Source: Bacillota bacterium
Lineage (GTDB): Bacteria > Bacillota > Clostridia > Peptostreptococcales > Anaerovoracaceae
Direction of reading: 5' to 3'
NCBI GenBank assembly: GCA_017432345.1
Contig: JAFRJI010000033.1
Span: forward strand, 1-44,626
DNA length: 44,626 nt
A program made the translations under genes and the position numbers. Of the stretch, positions 35,653 through 44,146 are shown one piece after another (within the stretch, counting starts at the first letter, position 1; each line of letters starts with the position of its first letter). The notes under the pieces were generated by a model. That model made no database searches, was not told the DNA's origin, and saw nothing but the letters and a program-made list of their open reading frames with translations.

Positions 35653-36168
35653 TTAAAGACTCGCTCCAAACGCCCTGCACTCTTCGAGTTTCGCAGGGTT
35701 TTTGTTTTCGTCTCCGTTGGCTGTGATCTCACCAACGATCTCAATGCCCATGAAATCGAACGAATCTTTCATCTGCTTTTCGATTGCATCGTAAACGCCA
35801 GGTGAACCGGAGCTCAGCAGCATTGCGAACTTGGTGGCCTTCGCCGGCTTGCCGATGGCGTAGAACCGGTGCAGTGCCGCCTGCAGCTGCGCCGTCAGTG
35901 TCCAGTAATATACTGCCGACGCGAACACGATCATGTCGCAGTCCGCCAGATGCGGATAGATCTCCTGCATGTCGTCCTGCTGGACGCACTGTCCTTCGCC
36001 CTGCACGTGGCAGAATTCACATCCCATGCAGCCGGCAATGTCCATGCGCGCTACGTCGAAACGGACGACTTCATGTCCGACGCTCTGGGCGCCCGCTATG
36101 AATGCATCCGCCATGGCCGATGAGTTTCCGTTCTTTCTCGGACTACCCGACAGTAACAGTATTTTCAT
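35653..36168 (-). CDS. Iron-sulfur flavoprotein (NADPH-dependent FMN reductase family)
   Basis: A 171-residue flavodoxin-fold protein from the ATG at 36166-36168 (MKILLLSGSPRKNGNS, the FMN phosphate loop). Cysteines 47, 50, 53 and 61 form a CX2CX2CX7C motif, the compact 4Fe-4S motif of archaeal and clostridial iron-sulfur flavoproteins, so it probably carries both FMN and a cluster and passes electrons in the cytoplasm. The frame is open to 36201, but this start has an AGGAGG ribosome binding site and matches the family. It overlaps the end of the EutH-like gene by 26 bases. Its 3' coding end contains a terminator for the opposite strand. Confidence 0.88.
   Translation of the reverse strand: MKILLLSGSPRKNGNSSAMADAFIAGAQSVGHEVVRFDVARMDIAGCMGCEFCHVQGEGQCVQQDDMQEIYPHLADCDMIVFASAVYYWTLTAQLQAALHRFYAIGKPAKATKFAMLLSSGSPGVYDAIEKQMKDSFDFMGIEIVGEITANGDENKNPAKLEECRAFGASL
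35673..35708 (+). terminator. Terminator of gpmI-thiN, inside the convergent gene
   Basis: CCCTGC (35673-35678), ACTC-TTC-GAGT and GCAGGG (35693-35698) form a stem of about 10 bp with a small bulge, followed on the plus strand by TTTTTGTTTT. It lies 45 bases after the thiN stop but within the last codons of the minus-strand flavoprotein gene. Confidence 0.8.
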
Positions 36169-37255
36169 TTTCGTTTCCTCCTTTTTTCTTGTTGGATTCA
36201 AAGATTCTATGCATCAGGTACATGCTCAAAAATCCGCTGACGATCTTCGCCACGATGAAGATACCCACGACGTATCCTGTCGATACCGCCGATACAAAGG
36301 CCATCGATCCGCCCAGGATGTAGGCGCCGCTGATGCTGAACGCGGCGTTGAGCAATTTGCCCTTCTCATCCATCCGCGAAAACAGCGGCAGGATCGCCAG
36401 TGACGTCGCGCAGTTCATCAGCATGCAGATGACGGAGATCTCATTGACGCCGATCCGCTTCGCCAGCTTTTGCAGCTGCGGCCGGAAGAACTTCATGACG
36501 AGATCCGTCAGTACGAGACAGCCGCTGATGATGATGGCTGACTTCAGGGTGATGACCAGCGCCGTGTGTACCGACTCCTCGCTGGCCAGCGCGATCTTCG
36601 GCAGGAAGACCCCGAGTATGGCCAGCCCGAACAGCAAATACGTGCCGATCTGGATGATCCTTCCGATGACGGAAAACCCGCGCACCATCCCATCCGGAAT
36701 TTTGTACAGCCCGAGGGCGACCAGGGCGCAGATGATCAGGATCGGTACGAACTGCCCCAGGAACGTCACGAAGTTCATCCGCAGGATCGCTTCCGCGGCC
36801 AGCATGCCCAGCGGGATCATGGTGATGCCCACCAGAAAGCCTTTGAGGATGAACGGGCGCTCTTCTTTGCCCAGCGTCGCCAGAAAGACCGGCAGCTGGA
36901 AGCAGATCGCCTGTCCGAGGAGCGTTCCGAGAACGACACCGTTGATGATCAGGATCTCCGGCGTAGCCGCCATGGCTTTTGCAATAAAATACCCGCCAAG
37001 ATCCGGCGCCAGGATCGCACCGACGATCATCGATGGATCGAACGGCATCCCCTGTGCGGCTGACTGGATCGCTTCGGAGTGGCGCGCTACGAATTCCGCG
37101 CCAACGGAGCAGATACCAACAATGGGAACCACCATAGTTCCCATTGTCATCAGTCCTTTATCAAAGGACTCCGAAAGTCCCCATTTCAGTGAAAATGCTT
37201 TGTCGGCAAAGCCCACGAGGGCAAATACCAGCATAATACCTGTGAATACGTTCAA
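36143..37255 (-). CDS. EutH-like ethanolamine-type transporter
   Basis: A 370-residue membrane protein with about ten hydrophobic segments, matching the EutH family (FADKAFSLKWGLSESFDKGLMTMG, ILAPDLGGYFIAKAMA). EutH helps ethanolamine enter cells at low external levels. No other eut gene is in the window, so the substrate is uncertain. The apparent start is TTG at 37253-37255, immediately after the pnp stop (TAA TTG) with AAAGGA inside pnp; an ATG seven codons further in is the alternative. Translation is probably coupled to pnp. Its 3' end overlaps the flavoprotein gene by 26 bases. Confidence 0.85.
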   Translation of the reverse strand: MNVFTGIMLVFALVGFADKAFSLKWGLSESFDKGLMTMGTMVVPIVGICSVGAEFVARHSEAIQSAAQGMPFDPSMIVGAILAPDLGGYFIAKAMAATPEILIINGVVLGTLLGQAICFQLPVFLATLGKEERPFILKGFLVGITMIPLGMLAAEAILRMNFVTFLGQFVPILIICALVALGLYKIPDGMVRGFSVIGRIIQIGTYLLFGLAILGVFLPKIALASEESVHTALVITLKSAIIISGCLVLTDLVMKFFRPQLQKLAKRIGVNEISVICMLMNCATSLAILPLFSRMDEKGKLLNAAFSISGAYILGGSMAFVSAVSTGYVVGIFIVAKIVSGFLSMYLMHRIFESNKKKGGNENENTVTVG

Positions 37256-39355
37256 TTACAGCAGATCCTTTCTGGAGAGGTTGATTCTGCCCTGGCTGTC
37301 GATCTCAATGACCTTGACGCGAACTTCGTCGCCGACATTGAGTACGTCTTCAACCTTGTCGATTCTTTCTTTCGCGATCTTGCTGATGTGGATCAGGCCT
37401 TCCTTGCCCGGAAGGATCTCCACAAAAGCACCGAAGTTCATGATTCGGGTAACCTTGCCGTCGTAGATCTCGCCCGGTTCCGGATCCTTTACGAGCATCT
37501 CGATTTCCTTCTTCGCCGCTTCGAGGCTTCCGCCGTCCGGTGAAGCGATGAATACGGTTCCGTCGTCTTCGATATCGATCTTGACGCCGGTGCGGTCAAT
37601 GATGCCATTGATCGTTTCGCCGCCCTTGCCGATAACGGTTCTGATCTGGTCGACATCGATCTTCATCGTGATGATTCTCGGAGCGTACGGTGACAGTTCC
37701 TTGTTCGGTTCCGGAATGTCTTCCAGCATAGCTGCCATGATGTGCATTCTGCCCTCTCTGGCCTGTGCCAGCGCCCGTTCCAGGATCTCTCTGGAGAGGC
37801 CGTGGACTTTGATGTCCATCTGGATGGCTGTTACGCCCTTAGCTGTTCCGGTGACCTTGAAGTCCATGTCGCCGAGGAAGTCTTCCATGCCCTGGATGTC
37901 GGACAGGATCGCCATCTTGGAGGATCCGTCTTCTTCCACGCGTTCGATCAGGCCCATCGCGATACCGGCGACCGGCGCTTTGATCGGAACGCCGGCGTCC
38001 ATCAGAGCCAGGCAGCTTCCGCAGGTGGAACCCATCGATGTGGATCCGTTGGAGGAAAGTACCTCAGAGACCACACGGATCGCATACGGGAATTCCTCTT
38101 CACTAGGGAGAACCGGGATCAGCGCTCTTTCTGCCAGCGCGCCGTGTCCGATTTCTCTTCTTCCCGGGCTTCTCATCCGGCCGGCTTCACCGACGGAATA
38201 AGGCGGGAAGTTGTAGTGGTGCATGTATCTCTTTTCGGTCTGTTCCGTGATGCCGTCGATGGTCTGCTTCTCACTGAGCAGTCCCAGCGTACATACGGAC
38301 AGGACCTGTGTCTGCCCTCTCTTGAACAGGCCTGTTCCGTGGGTCCTCGGCAGGACGCCGTGATCGATCCACAGCGGACGGATCTCGTCCAGCTTACGGT
38401 TGTCCGGCCGTACGCCTTCGTCCAGGATCATTCTTCTGACCTGTTCCTTGGTGATATTGTAGAGAACACTGTTGATGTCCTTGCTGTTGTCCGGATAGAT
38501 CTCCTCGAAGTAAGCCTTGGTCTCTTCTTCAACAGCATCCATGTTTTCCTGTCTTTCCAGCTTGTCGTAAGTCTGGATCGCTTCTCTCATCTTGCCTTCC
38601 GCATAGTTCCGGACAGCTGTGTCGATGTCTTCCGGTACCTTGTAGAGTTCCACGTCCATCTTCGGCTTGCCGACTTCTGCAACGATCTGTTCGATGAATT
38701 CAACGATCTTCTTGATTTCTTCGTGGGCGAACATGATCGCGTCAAGCATGACGTTTTCTGGCACTTCCTGTGCGCCGGCCTCGACCATCATGATGGCTTC
38801 CTTCGTTCCGGAAACGGTCATGTGCATGCAGGATCTGGCTCTCTCATCTTCCGACGGGTTGATGACGAACTCACCGTCGACCATGCCGACGACGACGGAT
38901 CCTGTCGGGCCTTCCCAAGGGATGTCGGAAATCGACAGGGCGATGGATGAACCGATCATGGCAGCGATCTCGCTCGGCGCGTCGTTATCGACGCACAGTA
39001 CGGTCGCTACGACCTGTACATCATTGAAAAAGCCCTTTGGGAACAGCGGACGCAGCGGCCGGTCCATGAGTCTGGAGCAGAGCGTCGCTCTTTCGCTTGG
39101 TCTGCCTTCACGCTTGATGAATCCGCCAGGGATCTTGCCTGCCGCGTACATCTTTTCCTCATAGTCGCAGGAAAGCGGGAAGAAATCCGCGTCAGCCCGC
39201 GGCTCTTTGGATGCGCATGCCGTGACGTTGACGACGGTGTCGCCGTACTTGACCCATGCCTGTCCATTCGCCAGCTCGCAAACCTTGCCGATTTCTACTT
39301 CCAGCAGCTTGCCGCCCAGTGCCATTCTGAATGTCTTGTAATCTTCGTACTTCAT
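37256..39355 (-). CDS. pnp: Polynucleotide phosphorylase
   Basis: 3'-5' phosphorolytic exoribonuclease of RNA turnover, a homotrimer. The 699-residue protein has two RNase PH domains (first from [14 protein letters not shown]; second about 310-545 with [15 protein letters not shown]), a KH domain ([20 protein letters not shown]) and a C-terminal S1 domain ([32 protein letters not shown]). The ribosome binding site is AGGAGG. It follows rpsO, the conserved bacterial order, separated by the rpsO terminator. Confidence 0.98.
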   Translation of the reverse strand: MKYEDYKTFRMALGGKLLEVEIGKVCELANGQAWVKYGDTVVNVTACASKEPRADADFFPLSCDYEEKMYAAGKIPGGFIKREGRPSERATLCSRLMDRPLRPLFPKGFFNDVQVVATVLCVDNDAPSEIAAMIGSSIALSISDIPWEGPTGSVVVGMVDGEFVINPSEDERARSCMHMTVSGTKEAIMMVEAGAQEVPENVMLDAIMFAHEEIKKIVEFIEQIVAEVGKPKMDVELYKVPEDIDTAVRNYAEGKMREAIQTYDKLERQENMDAVEEETKAYFEEIYPDNSKDINSVLYNITKEQVRRMILDEGVRPDNRKLDEIRPLWIDHGVLPRTHGTGLFKRGQTQVLSVCTLGLLSEKQTIDGITEQTEKRYMHHYNFPPYSVGEAGRMRSPGRREIGHGALAERALIPVLPSEEEFPYAIRVVSEVLSSNGSTSMGSTCGSCLALMDAGVPIKAPVAGIAMGLIERVEEDGSSKMAILSDIQGMEDFLGDMDFKVTGTAKGVTAIQMDIKVHGLSREILERALAQAREGRMHIMAAMLEDIPEPNKELSPYAPRIITMKIDVDQIRTVIGKGGETINGIIDRTGVKIDIEDDGTVFIASPDGGSLEAAKKEIEMLVKDPEPGEIYDGKVTRIMNFGAFVEILPGKEGLIHISKIAKERIDKVEDVLNVGDEVRVKVIEIDSQGRINLSRKDLL

Positions 39356-39399
39356 AATTTACAACTACCTCCTGTAAATTTTCTTCCATTACCTATACT

Positions 39400-39428
39400 A
39401 AAACCGGCGGGGCCTTGTTCACCCCGCC
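39400..39428 (-). terminator. Terminator/attenuator between rpsO and pnp
   Basis: On the minus strand GGCGGGG (39422-39428) and CCCCGCC (39406-39412) make a perfect GC-rich 7-bp stem with a 9-base loop, followed by GGTTTTAG. It begins 17 bases after the rpsO stop. The T run is short, so partial readthrough into pnp is likely. Confidence 0.7.
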
Positions 39429-39444
39429 TAATTTGTTGATGAAA

Positions 39445-39711
39445 TTATTTTCTCAGTCCTAATCTGGCGATCAGTGTTCTGTATCTCTCCAGATCTGTCT
39501 CCTTCAGATAGTTGAGAAGGTTTCTTCTCTGACCGACCATCTTCAACAGACCTCTTCTGGAGTGGTGGTCCTTCTTGTGGACTTTCAGGTGTTCGTTCAG
39601 GTCATTGATTCTGTAAGTCAGGATAGCGACCTGTACTTCCGGGGAACCGGTGTCTCCCTCTTTGAGCTGATACTCTTTGATAATTTCTGCTTTCTTTTCG
39701 GTTGTGATCAT
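39445..39711 (-). CDS. rpsO: Ribosomal protein S15
   Basis: Primary-binding small-subunit protein. It is 88 residues, the standard length, with [29 protein letters not shown] in two overlapping conserved blocks and the C-terminal [21 protein letters not shown] helix. The ribosome binding site is AAGGAGG. It has its own promoter and a structured leader of about 100 bases, consistent with autoregulation. Confidence 0.98.
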   Translation of the reverse strand: MITTEKKAEIIKEYQLKEGDTGSPEVQVAILTYRINDLNEHLKVHKKDHHSRRGLLKMVGQRRNLLNYLKETDLERYRTLIARLGLRK

Positions 39712-39811
39712 GATGTTTCCTCCTTATTCTTGATCCGCCTGCAACCAAGTCGCCGTCGGAGTGTCGGCTGACTGAGTCACAGGTACATTTTACCTGCGTG
39801 TAAATCACGCT
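39712..39811 (-). promoter_or_regulatory. Structured rpsO leader, possible S15 autoregulatory site
   Basis: The minus-strand leader contains a perfect stem-loop CAGGTA-AAATG-TACCTG and a second one, GTC-A-GCCG around ACACTCCGA closing with CGGC-GAC, before the AAGGAGG site. Several unrelated S15 leaders across bacteria mimic the rRNA site and repress translation. Whether this one does is inference from position and structure. Confidence 0.5.
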
Positions 39812-39816
39812 CGTCT

Positions 39817-39845
39817 ATAATACCATCAATGCGAGGGCTTTGCAA
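39817..39845 (-). promoter_or_regulatory. Promoter of rpsO
   Basis: On the minus strand TTGCAA (39840-39845), a 17-base spacer ending TGG, and TATTAT (39817-39822) form a strong promoter with an extended -10. It starts 13 bases after the beta-helix gene stop. Confidence 0.8.
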
Positions 39846-39858
39846 GGGTTTTCTAGGA

Positions 39859-41673
39859 TCAGCGGCTGATCTTCGTCGATACGCGCTTGATGGAATTTTT
39901 CTTGATGACGCTCTTGCTGTTTCTGATCCAGATGCCCGTGCCTGAGCCGTTTCCTTTGATCTTGTTCTGCTTGATCGTGATCGTCTTGGACTTGCAGTTC
40001 TCGATGGACATGAACGTGCTCTTCACCTTGGAGGTCATATTGTTGCTGAGAATGCTGACCTTGACCTTCGGGGTTTTGATGCGGAATCCGACGGAGTACT
40101 TGCCGGATACCTGGTTGTTGGCGATCTTCTTGATGTACGAGCCGCTCGCGTTGGAAATCACAGCGATCGTCTTCTTGTTGTTGTGGATGATCTTGTTTTT
40201 GCTCAGATCCATGATCTTGCCCTTCTGGCCGACGAATACCTCGTACTGTTTCGAATTGCTGATGGTGTTGCCCGTAATGGTCTTCACGTTCGAGCCGGCG
40301 CCAACAAAGACTCCGTTGAGTTTCGTCTTGTTGATGGTGTTGTCATGGAAGCTGCCCAGGATCTTCGACTTGGTGTTGACGAAGAATCCCTCATATCCCG
40401 CGTTGTTGACCTTATTGTTGTAAATGTCCCCATTCACCTGGGCTTCGCTCTTCACCGCGATCCCGGACGCACGGACACCGAATTTTTCTTTGTTCTTCGT
40501 GATCTTGTTATTGTAGATGTTCTGCACTTCCGAACTGGAGAGCACGCTGATCCCATCCATGTAGCAGTCCTGGATCACGTTGTCGTGGATGTCCCCATAG
40601 ACGATCGCGTTGTCATCGATGTAGATGGCCGCTTCACAGCCATACGGCTTTTTGCCGCTCTTGCCCCAGTCGATATTTTTGGCGACGTTCCCGGATTGGA
40701 TGATCGTATTGCCTGAGATATCACCGGAACAATAGCCGATGCCGTGGATGCCTTTCTTCGTGTTTTCTCTTCCGAATACGACAATGGCTGCGTAGGTATT
40801 GTTCTTGATCACATTATTCGTGATCTCTTCTGCGTAGGTGTAGTGCTCCCCGCCGGCATTTACGGTAATGCCGAAATCAGCATGCGGACTGCTGTCGTGA
40901 CCGCCGATGTTCTCCAGCGTATTCCCTGTGATCCTGCCCACATGGGATCCGTGGTAGATGCTGACTCCATCGCCTCTGCAGTTCTTGATGATGTTGCCTT
41001 CAATATCACCCGCAACGCAGCCGTTATTCGGTTCGTCCTTTGACGCCGATGGCCCGTTGAGGGAGATTCCGTGGAATTTCATGTTGACGATCGTGTTGTT
41101 CCGGATGTCTCCGCATTCGCCGTTGTACTTGAGGCGGATACCGATCTGGTCCGGGTCCGGGGTAACACCGGAACCGGAACCGTCGAAATAGCAGTTCTCA
41201 ATGTTGCCCAGCACATTCCCTCCCCCGATGATAGCGACTGCCGCGTACGGGGCGCCGATGACCGAGATGTTGGATACGAACCCATTCGGATTGTATCCGT
41301 ACACGGTGATCTCGCCGCCCTTGATGGTTCCGCCGCCTGCGTTGCTGTTATCGGTTATCGAGGAATAATCCCCGTATAGCTCAAATGCACAGCTGCTTGC
41401 GGAGTTTACCGTCTGTCCATTCAGATCGATAGTCGTATTTGCCGGAACACCAAAGCTCTCGTTCAGGTTGTATTGGGTCCCCTGTCCGGGCTGGCCGAGG
41501 ACGATGAGGGTGCCCGGATTCTCCTCCGCATCCATCAGCGCCTGTTCCAGTTCACCAACGGAATTTACCGTGACCACATCTGTCCCGGCGGCGTCATCCG
41601 CGAACACGAGCGCTGTCGTTCCTATGAGTGCCGCTACTGCCGCGGCAACGCAAATCAAAAACTGTTTTTTCAT
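39859..41673 (-). CDS. Secreted right-handed beta-helix protein
   Basis: A 604-residue protein with a signal peptide (MKKQFLICVAAAVAALIGTT, cleavage probably after VFA at about residue 25). From residue 70 to the end it is built of short repeats of about 22-26 residues with NxI...N turns (GNIENCYF, GDIEGNIIKNC, GDISGNTIIQSG, GDIHDNVIQDC, GDIYNNKVNNAG), the pattern of right-handed parallel beta-helix (PbH1/NosD-like) proteins. No sortase motif, membrane anchor or choline-binding repeats are seen, so it is probably released or held non-covalently. Some beta-helix proteins cleave or bind polysaccharides; no catalytic set can be assigned here. It starts 22 bases after the LOG gene. The last ~100 residues are strongly basic. 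Confidence 0.8.
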   Translation of the reverse strand: MKKQFLICVAAAVAALIGTTALVFADDAAGTDVVTVNSVGELEQALMDAEENPGTLIVLGQPGQGTQYNLNESFGVPANTTIDLNGQTVNSASSCAFELYGDYSSITDNSNAGGGTIKGGEITVYGYNPNGFVSNISVIGAPYAAVAIIGGGNVLGNIENCYFDGSGSGVTPDPDQIGIRLKYNGECGDIRNNTIVNMKFHGISLNGPSASKDEPNNGCVAGDIEGNIIKNCRGDGVSIYHGSHVGRITGNTLENIGGHDSSPHADFGITVNAGGEHYTYAEEITNNVIKNNTYAAIVVFGRENTKKGIHGIGYCSGDISGNTIIQSGNVAKNIDWGKSGKKPYGCEAAIYIDDNAIVYGDIHDNVIQDCYMDGISVLSSSEVQNIYNNKITKNKEKFGVRASGIAVKSEAQVNGDIYNNKVNNAGYEGFFVNTKSKILGSFHDNTINKTKLNGVFVGAGSNVKTITGNTISNSKQYEVFVGQKGKIMDLSKNKIIHNNKKTIAVISNASGSYIKKIANNQVSGKYSVGFRIKTPKVKVSILSNNMTSKVKSTFMSIENCKSKTITIKQNKIKGNGSGTGIWIRNSKSVIKKNSIKRVSTKISR

Positions 41674-41695
41674 CTTTTCATCCCTCTCTGAACGT

Positions 41696-42241
41696 TTATT
41701 TCAGATTCTGCTCCTGCAAAATTCTTATGATCTGTGAAATGTCATCAGCAAAAAAGATCCTGCTCTGCCGTCCGCTGTCGGAGAATCCCTCGCGGATCAT
41801 TTTCTGCAGCTGCTTCTTCAGATCGTCGTAATAGCCTTTGTGATTGTATAGAATGCACGGCGCGTCCAGGTGTTTCAGAGAGACCATCGACATGATCTCC
41901 GCGATCTCTTCCAGCGTCCCGGTCCCGCCGGGCATCGCAATGAAAGCATCCCCCAGTTCGATCATCTTCGCCTTGCGGTCCGCCATGCCCTCTGTCACGA
42001 TCAGCTCGGTCAGCCCGTCGTACTGCAAAACCCTGTCGATAAAAAACTGCGGTTCCACGCCGGTCGCTTTGCCGCCGGCCTCGACGACGCTTTCCGCCAG
42101 GATGCCCATCAGGCCGATCTTGGATCCGCCGTAGACGAGCGCGTTCCCGCTTTCGCCGATCCAGGTGCCCAGCTGTCTGACCGCCTCTTTCAGCGAGGCG
42201 TCTTTTCCTTCACTCGATCCGAGGTATACGGTAATGTTCAT
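41696..42241 (-). CDS. LOG-family nucleotide 5'-monophosphate phosphoribohydrolase
   Basis: A 181-residue protein of the LOG family (TIGR00730 type), cytoplasmic enzymes that release the base from nucleoside monophosphates, including cytokinin ribotides and AMP. The substrate loop MADRK (86-90) and the catalytic PGGTGTLEE (104-112) are complete. Older annotations call it a lysine decarboxylase, which is wrong for this motif. The start at 42241 has only a weak ribosome binding site, 13 bases after the lipase gene stop, so translation may be coupled. Physiological substrate unknown. Confidence 0.9.
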   Translation of the reverse strand: MNITVYLGSSEGKDASLKEAVRQLGTWIGESGNALVYGGSKIGLMGILAESVVEAGGKATGVEPQFFIDRVLQYDGLTELIVTEGMADRKAKMIELGDAFIAMPGGTGTLEEIAEIMSMVSLKHLDAPCILYNHKGYYDDLKKQLQKMIREGFSDSGRQSRIFFADDISQIIRILQEQNLK

Positions 42242-42254
42242 TGTCTATTTCTCT

Positions 42255-44123
42255 TTACTCGTCCTCCCATAATCCATTGCCCTGCTTTTGCTCTCCTGTT
42301 GAAGTGTTCAGAATGTAAGTGATTCCCTTATCATATTCTTTTTCGTTTCGAACAAACCCCGCTTCATCATCGCTAAGCCACAGGGCACAATAGAAACCGC
42401 TTAGCACGATTTTTTTATTTTGACCATCGTAATCACAGATGCTTATTGTTGGCTCATTTTCTTGGTATATCGTTTCATACTCATAATTGATGATTCCAGT
42501 TGGTGTAGCATATGAAGTGGCATATTCAACCGGTAGACGGTTTGTTTTTTTTGTTTCCGCGTCATATATATACCGTGTATTCAGTCCATTGATGAATCCA
42601 TCCCCCACTTTTTCCAACACAAAATGATTGTCGTAACTGCTAGTTGCTCGATAGCCTTTTTTGACTGTGCTGATTTTACCGGTTTTGACCTTGATCCTTC
42701 TTAAATTGCATTTAATATAATCTTGATCGTTCTTGTAGTAGCTCTTCCCATATTGGTTTACATACAGATATCCGTTATAATACCCAACGACCTGTACATC
42801 CTTTTTCGTGCTGTATATTTTTTCTCGTTCTCCATACGTATATCTCTTATAAATCCTTACCTTGCCATCCTTCCAGTTAGATACGTCAAAATAAAACGTC
42901 CGTCCGTTGGACACGATCCCTCCAAAAATGTTTTCATCTTCACCATCAAGCCAATATGCATCACCATTTTTTGATAATGAAAAGAAAAGACTCTGGGCTT
43001 CTTCATAATCCAACCAGACAAACCGGTCGTTAATCTTCGTTTTTGTTGGAAAATCCAGCCCAACAGGACCGCCTCCGGTCGTCATTTCTGCTCCGATCAA
43101 TCTATACGCTCCATAATCATACTGTGCTCGTACCGATAGCAAGTGAGCCATATAGGTGTCGCAGGCATGTGCGTTTTTTATTTTTTCAAGTGGTAATATA
43201 GTGTTCATTTCTTCAACCAAATCCAATCCGTTGATATTATGGAATTCATTGTCGATCTCCGGATAGAATTGATCTCTGGACCACTGGATATTAACACCTT
43301 TCCAGGTAGCTTTTCTTGTTAGATTCGGCACTATATCTTCCTTGTTAATAAAGTTGAATATTCTACAGTATTTGGAACGATTGGATGACTTCGCCGTCCG
43401 TGGCGCCGCGAATGTAAAAGCAAGTGTGTTTTTAGGGTTTGCGTATTTGTTATTAATGACATCTTTTGCAACAAGATTGGCAACGGAAGCGCCGAGACTG
43501 TGCCCTGTAATGATAAACACGTTCTTTGCTTTTTCTTTTTTGATCTTTGAAATGCTCTTTCCGCGACAGGCAGACATGAATTGCTCCAGATGCTCAACTG
43601 CATTGTCCGCTGCCGTCTGGAATCCTTCGTCATAAAGAAACGAATACGCATCTGTCATCGTATCAGCAACATCCGTTGTTCCACGGACGACAACCAGATA
43701 CACGTTTCGGGTAACCCCGTTTATCTTTTCCTTCTTAAAAGCAAACGTGACTGCCGGCTCATTGGCCACAAAATTGTCCAAAAACGACTTCTCATAATTC
43801 ACAGACCATGGTGCTGCATTGAATCCAAGCGTGTCAACTGCGATCCCTTCAACCAAATCCTGTCTGATTTCCGCTGCGTTCGCCATCGACAGGCAAGTGA
43901 TTGCCATTTCCGCATGATCAGAACCAAGAGGTTTTTTGATACAATTCCCGATTACATCCGGTCCCCAGGTATTATCGATCCACACCGTATTTCCAGATTT
44001 GGAACCATAATACGGAATCGAGTTGCCATGGGATGCGGCAAATGATGAATCTAAATTGCTTGGAACGAACGTTAACGTTAAAACAAATATTACAGTTGTC
44101 AGAATTGCTATAAACCGTTTCAT
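42255..44123 (-). CDS. Secreted class 3 lipase with a beta-propeller-like C-terminus
   Basis: A 622-residue protein with a signal peptide (MKRFIAILTTVIFVLTLTFV, probably cut after SSFAA, about residue 30). Residues 60-330 form an alpha/beta-hydrolase of the class 3 lipase family: nucleophile Ser209 in GHSLGA, Asp263 in NKEDIVPN and His319 in NAHACDTY complete a plausible triad. Residues 345-622 contain repeated YYNGYLYV- and RYIYDAETKK-like strands, resembling propeller domains such as DUF5050. It is likely an extracellular lipase or esterase, substrate unknown. The ribosome binding site is GAGGGAG. It lies 23 bases after the partial gene at the right edge. The codon use is visibly more AT-rich than the housekeeping genes. 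Confidence 0.82.
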   Translation of the reverse strand: MKRFIAILTTVIFVLTLTFVPSNLDSSFAASHGNSIPYYGSKSGNTVWIDNTWGPDVIGNCIKKPLGSDHAEMAITCLSMANAAEIRQDLVEGIAVDTLGFNAAPWSVNYEKSFLDNFVANEPAVTFAFKKEKINGVTRNVYLVVVRGTTDVADTMTDAYSFLYDEGFQTAADNAVEHLEQFMSACRGKSISKIKKEKAKNVFIITGHSLGASVANLVAKDVINNKYANPKNTLAFTFAAPRTAKSSNRSKYCRIFNFINKEDIVPNLTRKATWKGVNIQWSRDQFYPEIDNEFHNINGLDLVEEMNTILPLEKIKNAHACDTYMAHLLSVRAQYDYGAYRLIGAEMTTGGGPVGLDFPTKTKINDRFVWLDYEEAQSLFFSLSKNGDAYWLDGEDENIFGGIVSNGRTFYFDVSNWKDGKVRIYKRYTYGEREKIYSTKKDVQVVGYYNGYLYVNQYGKSYYKNDQDYIKCNLRRIKVKTGKISTVKKGYRATSSYDNHFVLEKVGDGFINGLNTRYIYDAETKKTNRLPVEYATSYATPTGIINYEYETIYQENEPTISICDYDGQNKKIVLSGFYCALWLSDDEAGFVRNEKEYDKGITYILNTSTGEQKQGNGLWEDE

Positions 44124-44146
44124 TTTTTCTCCCTCATTGCTGAAGT

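Noticed and set aside
39845-39860. Palindrome GATCAGC-c-GCTGATC at the end of the beta-helix gene as a terminator
   Set aside because: The loop would be too tight for the full stem and no T run follows; the rpsO promoter begins immediately after.
41696-42241. Lysine decarboxylase
   Set aside because: PGGTGTLEE and MADRK identify a LOG-type phosphoribohydrolase; decarboxylase features are absent.
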